Shown here in pieces: positions 31,915 through 43,079 of a stretch of DNA of 64,000 nucleotides. Made by a program: the position numbers and the translations under genes. The stretch lies in assembly GCA_021613535.1 (NCBI GenBank), contig CP075497.1:12214001-12278000 (forward strand). The letters run 5' to 3'. Source of the stretch: Adineta vaga (lineage: Eukaryota > Rotifera). Position 1 is the stretch's first letter. Each line of letters begins with the position of its first letter. Under the pieces are notes generated by a model. That model worked only from the letters and a program-made list of their open reading frames with translations. It was not told the origin of the DNA and ran no database searches.

Positions 31915-31942
<28 letters not shown>
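31915..31942. repeat. (CA)n microsatellite
   Basis: About 13 CA units, in the 3' flank of the filamin-repeat gene. The matching place in the duplicate (about 27503-27512) has only about four units, so it grew after the duplication or shrank in the other copy. Confidence 0.9.
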
Positions 31943-31948
<6 letters not shown>

Positions 31949-32097
31949 CAAATATATACTGTCACAATAGTCGAAAGAATAAAGAACTAAACAAACGTTC
32001 AACATATGAAAACGAAGAAAACAATATCAATGTGAGAATCACAGAAGATATCACATTATTAAACAAACTGAAATTAATCTAATCAACTGCTTTTGTT

Positions 32098-34755
32098 TTA
32101 TTCAACAATAACAAGATATGGACTACCAGGAACATGTTGCATACTTGAACCATAAAGAATAACTAACATATATTGACCACGTGTTCGAACACGATAAGAT
32201 ACTTTATACACAACTCCAGGTGATGATGGTATGATTCGTTTGATAACAAGACGTTCAGCTGGTCCAAGAGATGAATAAAGACCAACTAATAATAAACCAG
32301 GACCTAAATAATCTCATAGAAAAGATCGTTTCTTAGATTATTTCAAACCTGCTTGACTAGCATCAATTTTAAATGTTGCTTTTCGTCGTAGTTTTGCTTC
32401 ATAAAGACCAGTTCCAAAAACACATACTTGTGATGCATCACCTGTCATCGACGAACGAAGAATATCAAGATCAACATGATTCGTTGATGTTGATGATGTA
32501 TGGCCAGGATTTAAAATCGTTTGAATAGGTAACAATGAATTACAGCTTGATGTTACTTGTGTTGTTGAACCTGCTGTTGTTTCATTGCCAATATCATTTT
32601 CTGTTTCATACATTGTCGATAGAAATGTTCGACTTTCATTGAGTTTATCTACAAGAAAAACAATTATTCATACAGTTTTTTTTCTGAAAATAAAGAAAAC
32701 TTACTGTAAACTCGACATATGAATGGACTGCCTTGAATGTGTTTTCCACCATTTTTAATTGTAATAAGGTATTTTCCACATCGCATTGGTTTATAATGGA
32801 ACTAAATTCGAAGAAAATCTAGTAGATGATCAATTGAATATATCGAATTAGTAGTTACTTCATAGCCATGTTCTGTTTCATTAGCATCAAGAAAAACAGT
32901 TGATGGTCCACTGATACCAACAGAAAATGTGCCTGTTCCTGACGATGGACCATTTGGTGATTTTGATACAAAAAATTGACTAGATTCACCTGAATAAATT
33001 CAAATGTGTTTGCTTTGTTATTTTTTATTCTTAAGAAAATTCTTAAAAAAAAGCGCTACGAGTAGGATTTGAACCTACGCGGGAAGCTCCCATTAGATTT
33101 CTAGTCTAACGCCTTAACCACTCGGCCATCGCAGCTGTGCTTACCTGTATAGGCATGAAAGAGACCTTGTCCACTGGCTGCCATTGATTTAGATGATGAA
33201 AATGATCGTACAGTTAATCGACATGGATTATCAATAATTGGTACGTGATTAAGACTGATATTGAGCCAATGATTACCAGATGTATTTGGTATGAAATAAA
33301 TTTCATAACATTCTAAAATAGAATTCTTTCCATGTAATTTTTGTGAAAGATAAAATAACGAACCTGATTTTGCTGATTTATGAACTGTAATTGGTAAGTT
33401 GATATTTCCTTGTGGTGCTTGAATATAAGCTTGAAAGACAGCACATGGTACTTCTGGTCGAACAGTAACTATACATGAAGTATTCACCTAACACATAAAA
33501 ATAATCATTAATTAATCATAGAAAAATAGTAAAATCTAATTAAGATACATGAAATTCAATGGGTTCAATAGTGGCACGAGGTGGATCGAGAGGAGGTGGA
33601 AGAGCTGGTGGAACGACTTGTTCTTGTAAAGGTTGAGTATGTAAACGTAAATGATAAGGTGAATTACTGATATGATCACCATCATATGTTAATGAAATAT
33701 GATAGTTGCCAGGTATTTGACATGTATAAAATACTCGATAAATGTCAGTATCAACAACTTCAATTTGAATATCAGCTTTTGATGGACCATCGATTGCAAT
33801 AACAAGTTTTTGTAATTCAGCATTAGGTGCATTCAAATCGAAATGACCTACGATATAAGAAAAAGAGATTGGAAGAAATAAAATGAAAGAATAGATTGAT
33901 TCATGACAAACAAGTATCATTAATAAAACCATCTTTAAGACCAGGACCATTGGCTTCAATTGTTAATCGTTGTTCTGCACTTGTTATTGGATTATCATAA
34001 AGAAATGATGGTGGTGGTGGTGGAAAAACTTGTTGTTCTTCATCATCTCTTATGTTATTATTGTTACCTTGGTTTTCTGAACGAGATGGATGAAGAAAAG
34101 ATGATGATCGTTTTGATGTAGATGCATATAACGGTGATTCTATTCAAACATATTTTTATCGTACAAAAAAAACAAAGGATTCAGTAATAGAATTTGTCTT
34201 ACTATTCAGTTTTGGTGTTGATGGACTTTGTGCTTCTTTATCATTGGATTTAAGTAAACCTACAATATATGTGTAAGAAAAAGAATCGATACGTATGACT
34301 TACTATTAAGACGTCGTAATGGATTTGCGAAAGCAAATGATGGTCGACTATAGATTGGTTCTTTCGATGTTTGATGACGTTCATTAAAACTTGCTGTTGT
34401 TCGTTTAGACATACGTCTGTTCATTTGATTCAATGTTGATAGTTGCTGTTCATCACCTGCATCATACATTTCTTCCGTTATTTCATCTGTGGGTGATATT
34501 GGTAAATCAATATCATCAACATGTACAATATATAATAATGTTTCAATATAAACTAGTTAAAATAAATTGTGATTATTGCATAGATATTATTAAATCAAAC
34601 GTACCATTGTTTCCATCTTCTGTACTTTTACTGCTTGAACTACTACTTTTGTTACTAAGACGTTCAGTTGTTTGAAGAAATTTATTACTTGTTGTAGAAG
34701 GATCATTGTTATTCTTACGTAAAATTGATGAAACTCGACGAATCTTAGGCAACAT
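32098..34755 (-). CDS. Filamin-repeat protein without an actin-binding domain
   Basis: Eleven exons join in phase to 663 residues: 34605-34755, 34304-34552, 34203-34259, 33930-34139, 33549-33847, 33364-33487, 33145-33312, 32859-32989, 32705-32801, 32349-32648, 32098-32303. The N-terminal 200 residues are Ser/Asn/Gln-rich and disordered. Then come three to four filamin-type immunoglobulin repeats, recognisable by VFYTCQIPGNYHISLTYDG...I.NSPYHLRL, Y.IYFIPNTSGNHWLNISL, FHYKPMRCGKYLITIKNGG..I.GSPF and YRVRTRGQYMLVILY...VPGSPYLV. No calponin-homology domain precedes them, so it would be a scaffold, not an actin crosslinker. Intron 7 (32990-33144) holds a tRNA-Ser gene. A decayed copy lies at 27640-29010. 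Confidence 0.88.
33054..33135 (-). tRNA. tRNA-Ser(AGA) inside a filamin-gene intron
   Basis: 82 nucleotides. Acceptor stem GCTGCGA/TCGTAGC with discriminator G, D arm containing the A box TGGCCGAGTGG, anticodon stem TTAGA/TCTAA around CTAGAAA, a class II variable arm, and T arm GTAGG-TTCAAAT-CCTAC with an intact B box GGTTCAAATCC. A T8 run follows directly (plus strand A8, 33045-33052), a proper pol III terminator. It is on the same strand as its host gene and begins 9 bases after the 5' splice site (GTAAGCACA). Confidence 0.95.
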
Positions 34756-34818
34756 GCTAACTAAAAGTCTAACGATCTAGAGAATAACAAAGGAAATAGG
34801 TCAATGAACTATGTATAG

Positions 34819-34841
34819 AGTATAGAGAGAGAGAGAGAGAC
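34819..34841. repeat. (GA)n microsatellite
   Basis: About ten GA units just upstream of the filamin-repeat gene start. Confidence 0.8.
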
Positions 34842-34859
34842 TTAATTTTCATTCAAGAA

Positions 34860-36370
34860 TCTAAGAATATGTGCCGAAAATGAGATTTTCATCACGAGTG
34901 GATTGACATTTTCATCGTACTAAGTATCGAACTAATTGAAAAACTATCCCAAAATATTTATAATATACAACTCAAACTGAATTTGAATCTAAAATTTCAA
35001 AAATGTACAATTGTAAAGAGGGCGCTATTAGTCAGCAGTAAAGATAACCAGTTAATCAGTATATGTATAAACACGTAGATCAATTTTTTGATAAGAATGA
35101 GTTTTAAAACGATCGGAGTTGTCCTTTATCGAATTTGTTGGACGTTTTCTCATATGAAAGTTATGAAATAGTGACAAAATATTCATAGTTAAGAATAAAT
35201 TGCCTAAAATCAATATATAAAAGATTGTCGACAATGTGTTTTCGACGTCTAGCTGTTATCAACGAAACGTTTCCAGATCGAATAGCAAACAGAGCTTTTT
35301 AATCAAAAATGAAGATTGTAACAAAATATGTGTTCATTCTCCTCCTATCTCTTCAGAGTAAAATCATTCAAACGATTTCATACATTTGCGATTAGATGGT
35401 TCGTGTTCAGTATGTCATGTAGAATAGATAATTGAAAACGATCTCGCAAAATAATAAAATAAAAATATGTCAGTTAAATATATAGATTGAGGTGAATTTC
35501 ATTTATTTCCACGAATGCAACGAAACACCTACAGAGTACTGATTATATACCGTGTAAAACAATGAACTGCAGCATATACACCTTCATTTCAATATATATG
35601 TATACGTCGACCAGAAACCAAAAAAACGAATGTGAAAAAAATATTAATTTCTCTCTATTAATCGAACCGAAAAAGTTTGTTGCAACACGTGCTTCGATTA
35701 GAGGCGAAACCATTATTGACTCGACAAAAATGGTACTCTGTTCTGAAGGATATCTTTCATCGACGATATTCAATCGGTATGTCTCAAAGATTTTTCCTTT
35801 ATTACGTACGAAAACGAGAGAAAATATTAAAAGAAATTAAGCAGGTATGTCATAAACAATCTCTAATGACAGAGAGCCCGTCTATGTAACATATATACTT
35901 CAACATTTTTGAAGAATACTTGAATTATAGTGGCATCTGTTGTAGAAAAGAACGATATTTGTTTTTATCTTTTTCTCTTACTAAAGGGATTGACTGAAAA
36001 TCCCTCAATACCATAGAAGTAATCAGGAAAAACTAGTTAGATTTTAGAAAATAATCAGGTGCTTTTTTAAATACGTAAGTACTTCTATATAAGTTTATAT
36101 ACTCATATTCGATATGTATAAATTGGTCTATTCTCAATTTGATGATAATGGTTCACTTGTGAAAATAAGACTGAAAACTAGTTTAGCATTATCAGCATCC
36201 AAATAACCTCTATATCGACGAATTAATGAACTTATATAAACTACATCTGAACTAATTTAGCGATGATATCATCAATGCTAACTTTTGTAATTTGTGTTTT
36301 TTTTTGAAAAATTCTCTTTTTTACAAAAGCCGAATCCTATACTAATTCTTACATTTTCAGAAAACTATAA
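34860..36370. other. No confident gene
   Basis: AT-rich stretch between the divergent filamin-repeat and GT69 genes. An overlapping pair of short plus-strand frames at 35562-35889 has a basic, coding-like patch (WYSVLKDIFHRRYSIGMSQ) but no start, domain or splice-consistent neighbour, so I leave it unassigned. Confidence 0.4.
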
Positions 36371-37624
36371 ATGAAGACCACCGTACTGTATCTTTTCGAC
36401 TTGTTATGCATTACTACGTTTATTTATTTATACAAGGAAATTGTAATCACTAATTGCTCTCTTCCCCATAATATAGTGATGGTAAATACATTCAAGAACA
36501 ACTACAGAAAAAGAATTAAACAGGTACTTTTGATAGGATTTATCGCTCTATGCTTCGTTGTACTCCTCTCGTATATTCTAATCTCACCACATCGGTTTTT
36601 ACAAGTTTATCACATCGTGACTAATCATGATTCGTTTTCTAAAAGCAATCATTCAATTGGCAAAGTCTTCATTGCTATTAATCTCTACCAATGTGAGTCG
36701 TTATTACGAGATGGAAGTTGGATGCGTACATTGATGAAACTTATCGATGAGCTTGGATCCAATAATATTTATCTGTCCATCTTTGAGAATAATTCGACAG
36801 ATGCAACACCTCAATTATTACAACAGTTTGAAAAACAAATCAAGTGTAAACATAAGATTGTGACAACAAAATTATATCTTAATGATGAGCAATATGCTTC
36901 TTTATACATACAGAATGGAACTCGTCGATATCTCTCTCGAATTACTTATCTTGCTATGATTCGTAATCGTGCGATAGAACCCATCTTAGATGATCAATTC
37001 AACATGTCTTCGAATGGAATTCGACGTTTTTCGAAAGTTTTATTTCTCAATGATATTTTCTTTTCTAGTCAAGATGCTGTTCGACTTCTTCAGACAAATG
37101 ATGGAGATTATGCAGCTGCTTGCGCTCTCGATTTCATTAATCCTATTAAATTTTATGATACTTTTGCCACTCGTGATGCTGCTGGCTATTCTATGGGTTT
37201 ACCATTATATCCATATTTTTCTCCTGGTCAAAGTCAATTACAAATAAGACAAAGAGATAGTCTCGTTCATGTGAAAAGTTGTTGGTCTGGTATGATCGCT
37301 TTCGATAGTGCGCCGTTCGAGAATGGATTGAAATTTCGTTCTTTACATAATGTGTCCGAGTACGATGCTTCAGAATGTTGTCTTATTCATGCAGATATCA
37401 ATCAGCCGAATCGAACTTTTATCAATCCTAAAGTTCACGTTGCTTATTCAAAGATGGTTTATATATGGCACAAAAAATTGCTTTATTTCGAATGGATTTG
37501 GTTACCCATACAGAAATTCATCACATATTTAGCTGATCTTCCACAGTATAACAAGCATCGGACATTCAGTAATGATGGCTTTTGTTGGATACGAAGAAAA
37601 ATGTTCTTCAACAAGCGTAGTTAG
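36371..37624 (+). CDS. GT69 (CAP59/CMT1-type) alpha-1,3-mannosyltransferase-like protein
   Basis: A single-exon 417-residue type II membrane protein: a short cytosolic N-terminus, one membrane helix at about 51-72 (LLIGFIALCFVVLLSYIL), then a luminal catalytic domain. Family hallmarks are SIFENNSTDATPQLL (136-150), LFLND in place of a DxD-like site (224-228), CALDFI...FYDTFATRDAAG (251-272), VKSCWSGMIAFD (301-312) and SECCLIHAD (334-342). GT69 enzymes build fungal capsule and glycan mannose linkages in the Golgi. An alternative start is Met37. The family is best known from fungi, so horizontal origin is plausible. Acceptor sugar unknown. Confidence 0.85.
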   Translation: MKTTVLYLFDLLCITTFIYLYKEIVITNCSLPHNIVMVNTFKNNYRKRIKQVLLIGFIALCFVVLLSYILISPHRFLQVYHIVTNHDSFSKSNHSIGKVFIAINLYQCESLLRDGSWMRTLMKLIDELGSNNIYLSIFENNSTDATPQLLQQFEKQIKCKHKIVTTKLYLNDEQYASLYIQNGTRRYLSRITYLAMIRNRAIEPILDDQFNMSSNGIRRFSKVLFLNDIFFSSQDAVRLLQTNDGDYAAACALDFINPIKFYDTFATRDAAGYSMGLPLYPYFSPGQSQLQIRQRDSLVHVKSCWSGMIAFDSAPFENGLKFRSLHNVSEYDASECCLIHADINQPNRTFINPKVHVAYSKMVYIWHKKLLYFEWIWLPIQKFITYLADLPQYNKHRTFSNDGFCWIRRKMFFNKRS

Positions 37625-37639
37625 CAATAGTCTTATCAA

Positions 37640-38070
37640 TTAATTGTAAGGCAAAACAGGAAAATATTTTTCTGTTCAATTTTTATGTCAAAAAAATAGA
37701 GCTCATTGTAACAATGTAAAGAGAAGACAAGGAAACTTTTTCGAAGTTGCTGTTGAATAGCTAAAGTGTATTTATGGCAAGATATACATGATACATACAA
37801 TGTAATAGATGTCGTTATTATCAGTCTGTATTTGATATTTTATTAGAATTATATCAAAAAACAATTTTTCCACAAAAATTTAGAAAAATATATCTCCATG
37901 TTTATTGTTTCAACATTGATTAATTGATAATAGAAAAAATCAGTTGGTGTTCAATGAGGACTATCTCCATCTCATTGACACATCCGATGGTAGGTTTGCA
38001 TGTGAGTGTGATAATTTGATCCTAGTTATTAAAAAAATAAAAATCCTTCTCATACAATATTCAAGATAAT
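37640..38070. other. Intergenic
   Basis: No gene seen. The sequence just before the ATG at 38083 is A-rich and probably serves as the CFAP36 promoter and leader. Confidence 0.4.
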
Positions 38071-38082
38071 CATTTGTTTTTA

Positions 38083-39331
38083 ATGGCATCAGATGATAAT
38101 AATTGGATTGCAGATACTGTGAATGATTTTATTCATTCACCAATCTGGCGTGCACCTATTCATACTTTTATAGAAGTAAACTGTGCTAGTTTCGATTATG
38201 ATGATGACGACGACGATTCAACTGAAAACAATGAAGCATCATCATCTATCGAAGAACAAAAGAATATTTATAAAAAATATCAACGTCTTGTTGAATCTTT
38301 AATTGCTGGTCTTGGAATAGATTTAGGTTTAGATGAAAATGAATTAAAAAAAGTTTGTCAATTACCCGCACGTTTGAATGATTCAATGCTAGCTCATGAA
38401 CCTTTCGAACAATTATATTCAGCCAGAGATTTTCAATTATTTCAAAATATGATGAGAAGAAAAAATTTGATTCTTCAATTACAAGCATTAGTTAGTTTAC
38501 AAGTACATATGGGTGTATTAAAACAAGGTGATACTAGCAATGATCGTGTTATTGCACTTCTTTTACAAGCAACGTCATCATCATCACGACGTGATTCAAC
38601 ACGTCTACAAGCACAATTAGCAAAAGCTCCAGTTATAAAAGGACAACCGCAAAGAGAAGAACAAAAGCATAAATATGATGATGATGATGATGATGATGAC
38701 GATGTTGTTGTCGAACCTCAAAGAGAGCCTCCACCACCATCTTCATCTTCACGTAAAAGTAAACCAAAAGTTGAACCAAAAAAACCACCTAAAGAAGAAT
38801 ATCGTCTGCCTGATTTACGTCGAAAAGGTGCACCTGATCTGGATGCAGAATGGCATAGAGACCTTCGACGACAAGATTCAAAGGTTTATATTCTTATAAT
38901 AAATCTTCGACTGATGAAGTTCATTAGTTTTCTTTTCTCTTCAGAATGATGATGATGATTCTGTGGAAAATGATGAATCAGAAATTGAATCCACACCACC
39001 ACAAACGATCGATGCTATACCTGAAAAATTGCTTCGTCAAAAGTTACGTGATTTAACTATGAGTACAACTTCAGCATCCGATGATAAAACAACTGCCGAT
39101 ATAAAAGAACGAAAGAGGTTTCTGAAGGAACAACGTGATAAGATTGTTAATGAAAAACGTGTTGAACGCGAAAGAGAATTAGAACAACAAACACCTCCTG
39201 TTCGTCAGGCTATGGGCAATGCCAGTGAAAATAAACAAGAACAACAACAAACGCAATTATCGAACGATGAATTAAAGAAACGACGAGATATGATGGCAAA
39301 AATTAAACGTGAGGTTGTTGATAAACGATAA
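38083..39331 (+). CDS. CFAP36: Cilia- and flagella-associated protein 36 (CCDC104)
   Basis: Two exons (38083-38883, 38945-39331), 395 residues. The N-terminal 130 residues are a BART-like ARL2/ARL3-binding domain: WIADTVNDFIHSPIW, FIEVNCASFD, YQRLVESLIAGLGIDLGL, FEQLYSARDFQLFQNMM and NLILQLQALVSLQ line up in order with CFAP36. The middle is an Asp run and a Pro/Ser-rich linker. The C-terminal helix, KERKRFLKEQRDKIVNEKR to a final DMMAKIKREVVDK, also matches the family. The protein binds ARL3-GTP at the ciliary base. The in-frame TTG upstream was not taken as start. The window has TTLL7-like tubulin polyglutamylase as a second ciliary gene. Confidence 0.88.
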
Positions 39332-39339
39332 CTATTCTT

Positions 39340-40200
39340 TTTGAAACTATTACCCTTGTTATTGTAGTTGACTACTTGAAGTTATTTTTTTTCGAAAGAT
39401 GTGCAAATCATAGAAAGTATCCTAGCATTTTTAATCTACAATAGTGTTCCAATTGTCTGTCGCAGCTTATAATTTTTATTCTTGAGTTTATTTAATGAGA
39501 TTTTCATTTGAATAAAATTGGACTGGATAGATTCAATCATTCAATAAATTTATTCCAATTGTAATAATAAGAATCTATTTGAAGAATTAAATAATATATT
39601 GATTTTGACTATAAATGACCTCTGGACAAACGAATATTTTTCTGTATCTTCATCCCGTCATGTCTCATATTTTCAAATGGAACTTTACATTTGTACGCTT
39701 GTATAATTGGAAGATAAGCACTCAGTAGTGTGCGCATCTACACTTTTTGCCATATGATACTATAAATTTCAAGTTATCAATATTCTTTGAATGTATCAAA
39801 GAAGAAAGTTCTATTTTATCATTTCTTTTTAAAGTGTGAAAGTAGTTAATCATCTTCTATTTGAATTTCATCCTGCCTCTCACTTCTTCGTTATCGAACT
39901 TACCTAGGTTTTAAGATTGTTTCATCCCAGGTAAATAAATTAACTCTTTATCATTTTCAATGTAAGGTTATCCTGCCCTATTACAAGCAAAATTAAAGTA
40001 AGGATGACTGATAGCAACTATAATGTTTTGTGAAACTATCAGTTAAAATGAAGAATAGTATATTTTAATCTAACTGATTGCGTATCTATAAGAAAGAATT
40101 CAAATGATGAGATCGAATAAAAATGCTATGAGAAAAATATTATTCTATATAAGATGGCGTCTTTAATAGTTCTTTAACAATATTTTTTATTTAGTAACAA
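39340..40200. other. Intergenic
   Basis: About 0.85 kb of AT-rich sequence with no gene, tRNA or repeat that I can support. Confidence 0.45.
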
Positions 40201-40206
40201 GCTATT

Positions 40207-41334
40207 ATGTCAACAGAATCATCTTCGAGCATGATTTTTCGTATGTATTCTATGGATGACTATGAGCAACATACAACAGAAATAATCAATTTATTTCAAC
40301 GTTGCTCAACTACTAATCATAATTCAGTTATGATGGGGGATAATAGTCTATTGCCAACAACTTTTCATTGTGAATTTACCGACTACTTTCGATGCATGAA
40401 GCAGTATCCAGAATCGTACTGCTATACAATGATGTCTGCAATAGATGGTCGTGTTGTTGCCGTCATAGTTTTTAATGTAAAACTTGCATATTTTGGATCT
40501 ACTCTAATGACTGCATTATTTAGTCGTTTAATTCGTGTTGAACCTACTCTACGACGTCAAAATCTTGCAATGACAATGTTCATGCGCATATACAATGGTC
40601 GTAAAGATCGAATTCGGGATTATATACAAGGTTATACGACGATTACTAACAATGCATCACTAAATATGCAACAACGTTGGTTTGGCTCGATGCCTGACAC
40701 AGCTGCTCGATTGAATAATTATATTCTATCAACCGCAACAGATTTAAGTATGAAAAAACTACGTAAACTTAGCATCGCAGAAACAGAACGTCTTTGGATG
40801 ATTGATATAGCCGATTGGGTTCAACGTCCTGAATTGTCTGATTTACGACGTATCTTAAATATGGATGAATATGTAGGAACCTTCATTGTTGGTGATTTCA
40901 CTGCGCAAAGATACATTGCAGTAATGATATGGGAACCATCTTCAATGATCATCTCAGATGATCGCCCAGGTATTGAAAATGCGCATCGTGGGCAATTTCG
41001 ATTGGCGCTGAATTTTGTTGAATCATCTAAGTCAAGTTTGCCCATTTCTATTGATGAAAAAGAAGAATTCATCGCTACATTGTGCAATGTGACATACAAC
41101 GACAAGATTCCATTTCTGATATGCCAAATTCAAGAATCGTCAAATTTTACAACACTCATACAACACAGAGCACTGGCCATGACAACAGAAATTATGTCTC
41201 GGAAATCTCTTTCGGAACGTTTCTCGGAAGTAATGGATCAATTTGCTAATTCATTTGTCTGGCTCGATCCACGTGATTGTGCTGGTTTACTTTATTTCAA
41301 ATCTATGACTGAAAAATTACAATCACAATTATAA
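40207..41334 (+). CDS. GNAT-fold N-acyltransferase-like protein
   Basis: A single-exon 375-residue protein. Residues 10-175 show a GNAT pattern: beta strands around VVAVIVFNVKL (83-93), then SRLIRVEPTLRRQNLAMTMF (106-125), where strand 4 leads into the acetyl-CoA pyrophosphate loop. The usual Q/R-x-x-G-x-G/A loop reads RRQNLA, with Asn in place of the first Gly, so cofactor binding could be altered. The C-terminal 200 residues may be a second, degenerate GNAT lobe (EERFIATLCN-like helices), as in glycine N-acyltransferases, but this is inference. No membrane segment or signal peptide. Substrate unknown. Confidence 0.65.
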   Translation: MSTESSSSMIFRMYSMDDYEQHTTEIINLFQRCSTTNHNSVMMGDNSLLPTTFHCEFTDYFRCMKQYPESYCYTMMSAIDGRVVAVIVFNVKLAYFGSTLMTALFSRLIRVEPTLRRQNLAMTMFMRIYNGRKDRIRDYIQGYTTITNNASLNMQQRWFGSMPDTAARLNNYILSTATDLSMKKLRKLSIAETERLWMIDIADWVQRPELSDLRRILNMDEYVGTFIVGDFTAQRYIAVMIWEPSSMIISDDRPGIENAHRGQFRLALNFVESSKSSLPISIDEKEEFIATLCNVTYNDKIPFLICQIQESSNFTTLIQHRALAMTTEIMSRKSLSERFSEVMDQFANSFVWLDPRDCAGLLYFKSMTEKLQSQL

Positions 41335-41849
41335 GTGAACTATTTTACGCAATTGAATACCATCCATATCTCGTAATATTTGTTCCAAATTTGACAAACT
41401 ATCACCGATTAACTTTTCACTAAGAATGACATAGTAATATTTCACTACTTTCAATATTCTGGAGACCTGCACATTTCAGTGACTGTTTCTTTTTCTTTTT
41501 TGATACTACAAGAATAATATAAAGTTTACTTTCTGCCTAAATTTGTTCCGTCGGCAATATAGCTAAAACTTTGATGTGTATGCGATAACTTTTATTTTGA
41601 ATTTGAATGTGTTCCTCATATTATTATCTCGTAGACGTTTCTTTTGCGGCATATTTCGGAATGATTCTTCGTTCATAGAAACCGTATACTTAGAAATGGT
41701 CCCAAAATCTCGTAATTGAAATTTCTGCAGTAATAAGCACAGTTAACGTTGTTGACAAGCATCTAGTTCTTATTCAAATATAAATTATTTTCTTGTAGGA
41801 CTTGCTTTGATGTGAAAAAATGAAATAAAACAACGTATACATATACTCG

Positions 41850-42203
41850 TCATCTGTTGTTCTGAAAAGTCAGTGGAATTTTTTCTTGAGGATGCGGTTG
41901 AGTTACGGCTTTGATCTGAACAATATCCTCGCACTCACTCCTTTGCATAATAATCAGTGGTTGACTGCTTAATAGTGGAAGAAGAGAACCTATTATTATA
42001 TCTTCAAATACTTCGAAATTGAGATTGCCTAAGAAACATGTAAAAAGACTAAAACTCCAATTCCGTGAGCAAGCTAAAAACTTTTCAATCCAAAAATCAA
42101 GCAGAAATTGAAGTCTCTGAAATGCAAATGTTGTGGCTGCGTTTTTGATTTTGGCACATATAGAATCACCCAATCCTATATCTATTTCCCTACTTGAATC
42201 CAC
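41850..42203 (-). CDS. Uncertain short frame, unknown
   Basis: An ATG at 42203 opens a 117-residue frame with no recognised motif and no clear splice partner. It lies 115 bases downstream of the membrane-protein gene on the same strand and could be a 3' exon of it or chance. Confidence 0.2.
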   Translation of the reverse strand: MDSSREIDIGLGDSICAKIKNAATTFAFQRLQFLLDFWIEKFLACSRNWSFSLFTCFLGNLNFEVFEDIIIGSLLPLLSSQPLIIMQRSECEDIVQIKAVTQPHPQEKIPLTFQNNR

Positions 42204-42317
42204 ATAGATACTCTCTAATAAGAAAATCCACCATTGTGAATTATGTTAGGTCACCAAATTTATTCTGTACATAAATATACATAATACCTATTGATATTAT
42301 CATTCTTTGAAAATGTT

Positions 42318-43034
42318 CTATCGAAAAAACAACAGTGAACAAAAAAAGATAGTTGATTCATATATAAACACAAGAAAATGCAAAATGATATAAATAATAT
42401 ACCACAAATAAGAACAAAGAATACATGGTTTACAACAAATATAAAGCAAAATAATTTCTTTCCATTTATAATTATATCTTAAATTATGAATATCTACGAT
42501 TTTGTTACAATAAGAAGAAAAAGTAGAAATGCGGTTACTTATAACTACGATATTATGAAGACTGATTAAGCATAATACACTGCTTGTAACTAACAAAGTA
42601 AAACTTACAATAACATGATAACAACTACTCCAATAAATACAAATTATCATACCGATATATATAAATATAGAAACAACGATGATCTGTAATGAGAATGAAA
42701 TAAAAGGCAAAATACGACTTGTTGTTAAATCTTTATAATCGATGCACTTGTGTAAAGTATCAGATTTGTTGGATAAAACGGAACATAGACAATCATTAAA
42801 CGGAATTTCACAATAGAAAAGTAGCGAACTGTGTGTTATGTTTGACAAACGAGAATCAAGAATTGATTTTCCAATGTAACCAAAACTATCATGAAAGTGT
42901 ACATTATAAAATGCAACGGCGCAAACAGCAGAAGCAAAAAGAAATTTGCAAGCTGCATATTCCAGAATTGTATTATGACCAAGTAGTATTTTCATTCGAA
43001 TATTCTTCGTTGCCGAATCTCTATATAGATACAT
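42318..43034 (-). CDS. Cys-rich multi-pass membrane protein, unknown
   Basis: An ATG at 43034 gives 238 residues. I see about four hydrophobic helices: near residues 28-45, LQIIVVSIFIYIGMIICIYW, VIVSFTLLVTSSVLCLISL and CSYLWYIIYIILHFLVFIY. Between the first two lies a loop with paired cysteines (FYCEIPFNDCLCSVL, LHKCIDY) suggesting a disulphide-bonded extracellular domain. The four-helix layout recalls claudin or tetraspan proteins, but no family signature is clear. Single exon. Confidence 0.5.
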   Translation of the reverse strand: MYLYRDSATKNIRMKILLGHNTILEYAACKFLFASAVCAVAFYNVHFHDSFGYIGKSILDSRLSNITHSSLLFYCEIPFNDCLCSVLSNKSDTLHKCIDYKDLTTSRILPFISFSLQIIVVSIFIYIGMIICIYWSSCYHVIVSFTLLVTSSVLCLISLHNIVVISNRISTFSSYCNKIVDIHNLRYNYKWKEIILLYICCKPCILCSYLWYIIYIILHFLVFIYESTIFFCSLLFFR

Positions 43035-43079
43035 ATGTTTGTATAGAATTTTCAGATATGACGAGAAGATGATTTAAAA

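Larger units (their letters stand above)
27385..34000. repeat. Direct duplication of the filamin-repeat gene (about 27385-29080 and 31840-34000)
   Basis: The two blocks share the 3' flank (AATAAAGAACTAAA, then TTATTAAACAAACTG), the last filamin exons, the tRNA-bearing intron and upstream exons. The left copy has lost internal segments and everything upstream of the exon matching 33549-33847. Confidence 0.9.

Noticed and set aside
33101-33144. Protein-coding continuation of the filamin exon into HSCDGRVVKALD
   Set aside because: This is the splice donor plus the tRNA-Ser 5' half read as codons; the true exon ends at 33145.
35562-35889. Possible transposase-like exon pair
   Set aside because: A basic patch only; no catalytic motif, terminal repeats or splice-consistent partner.
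38675-38899. Plus-strand frame starting with a run of Met
   Set aside because: Out-of-frame reading of the GAT repeat coding poly-Asp in CFAP36.
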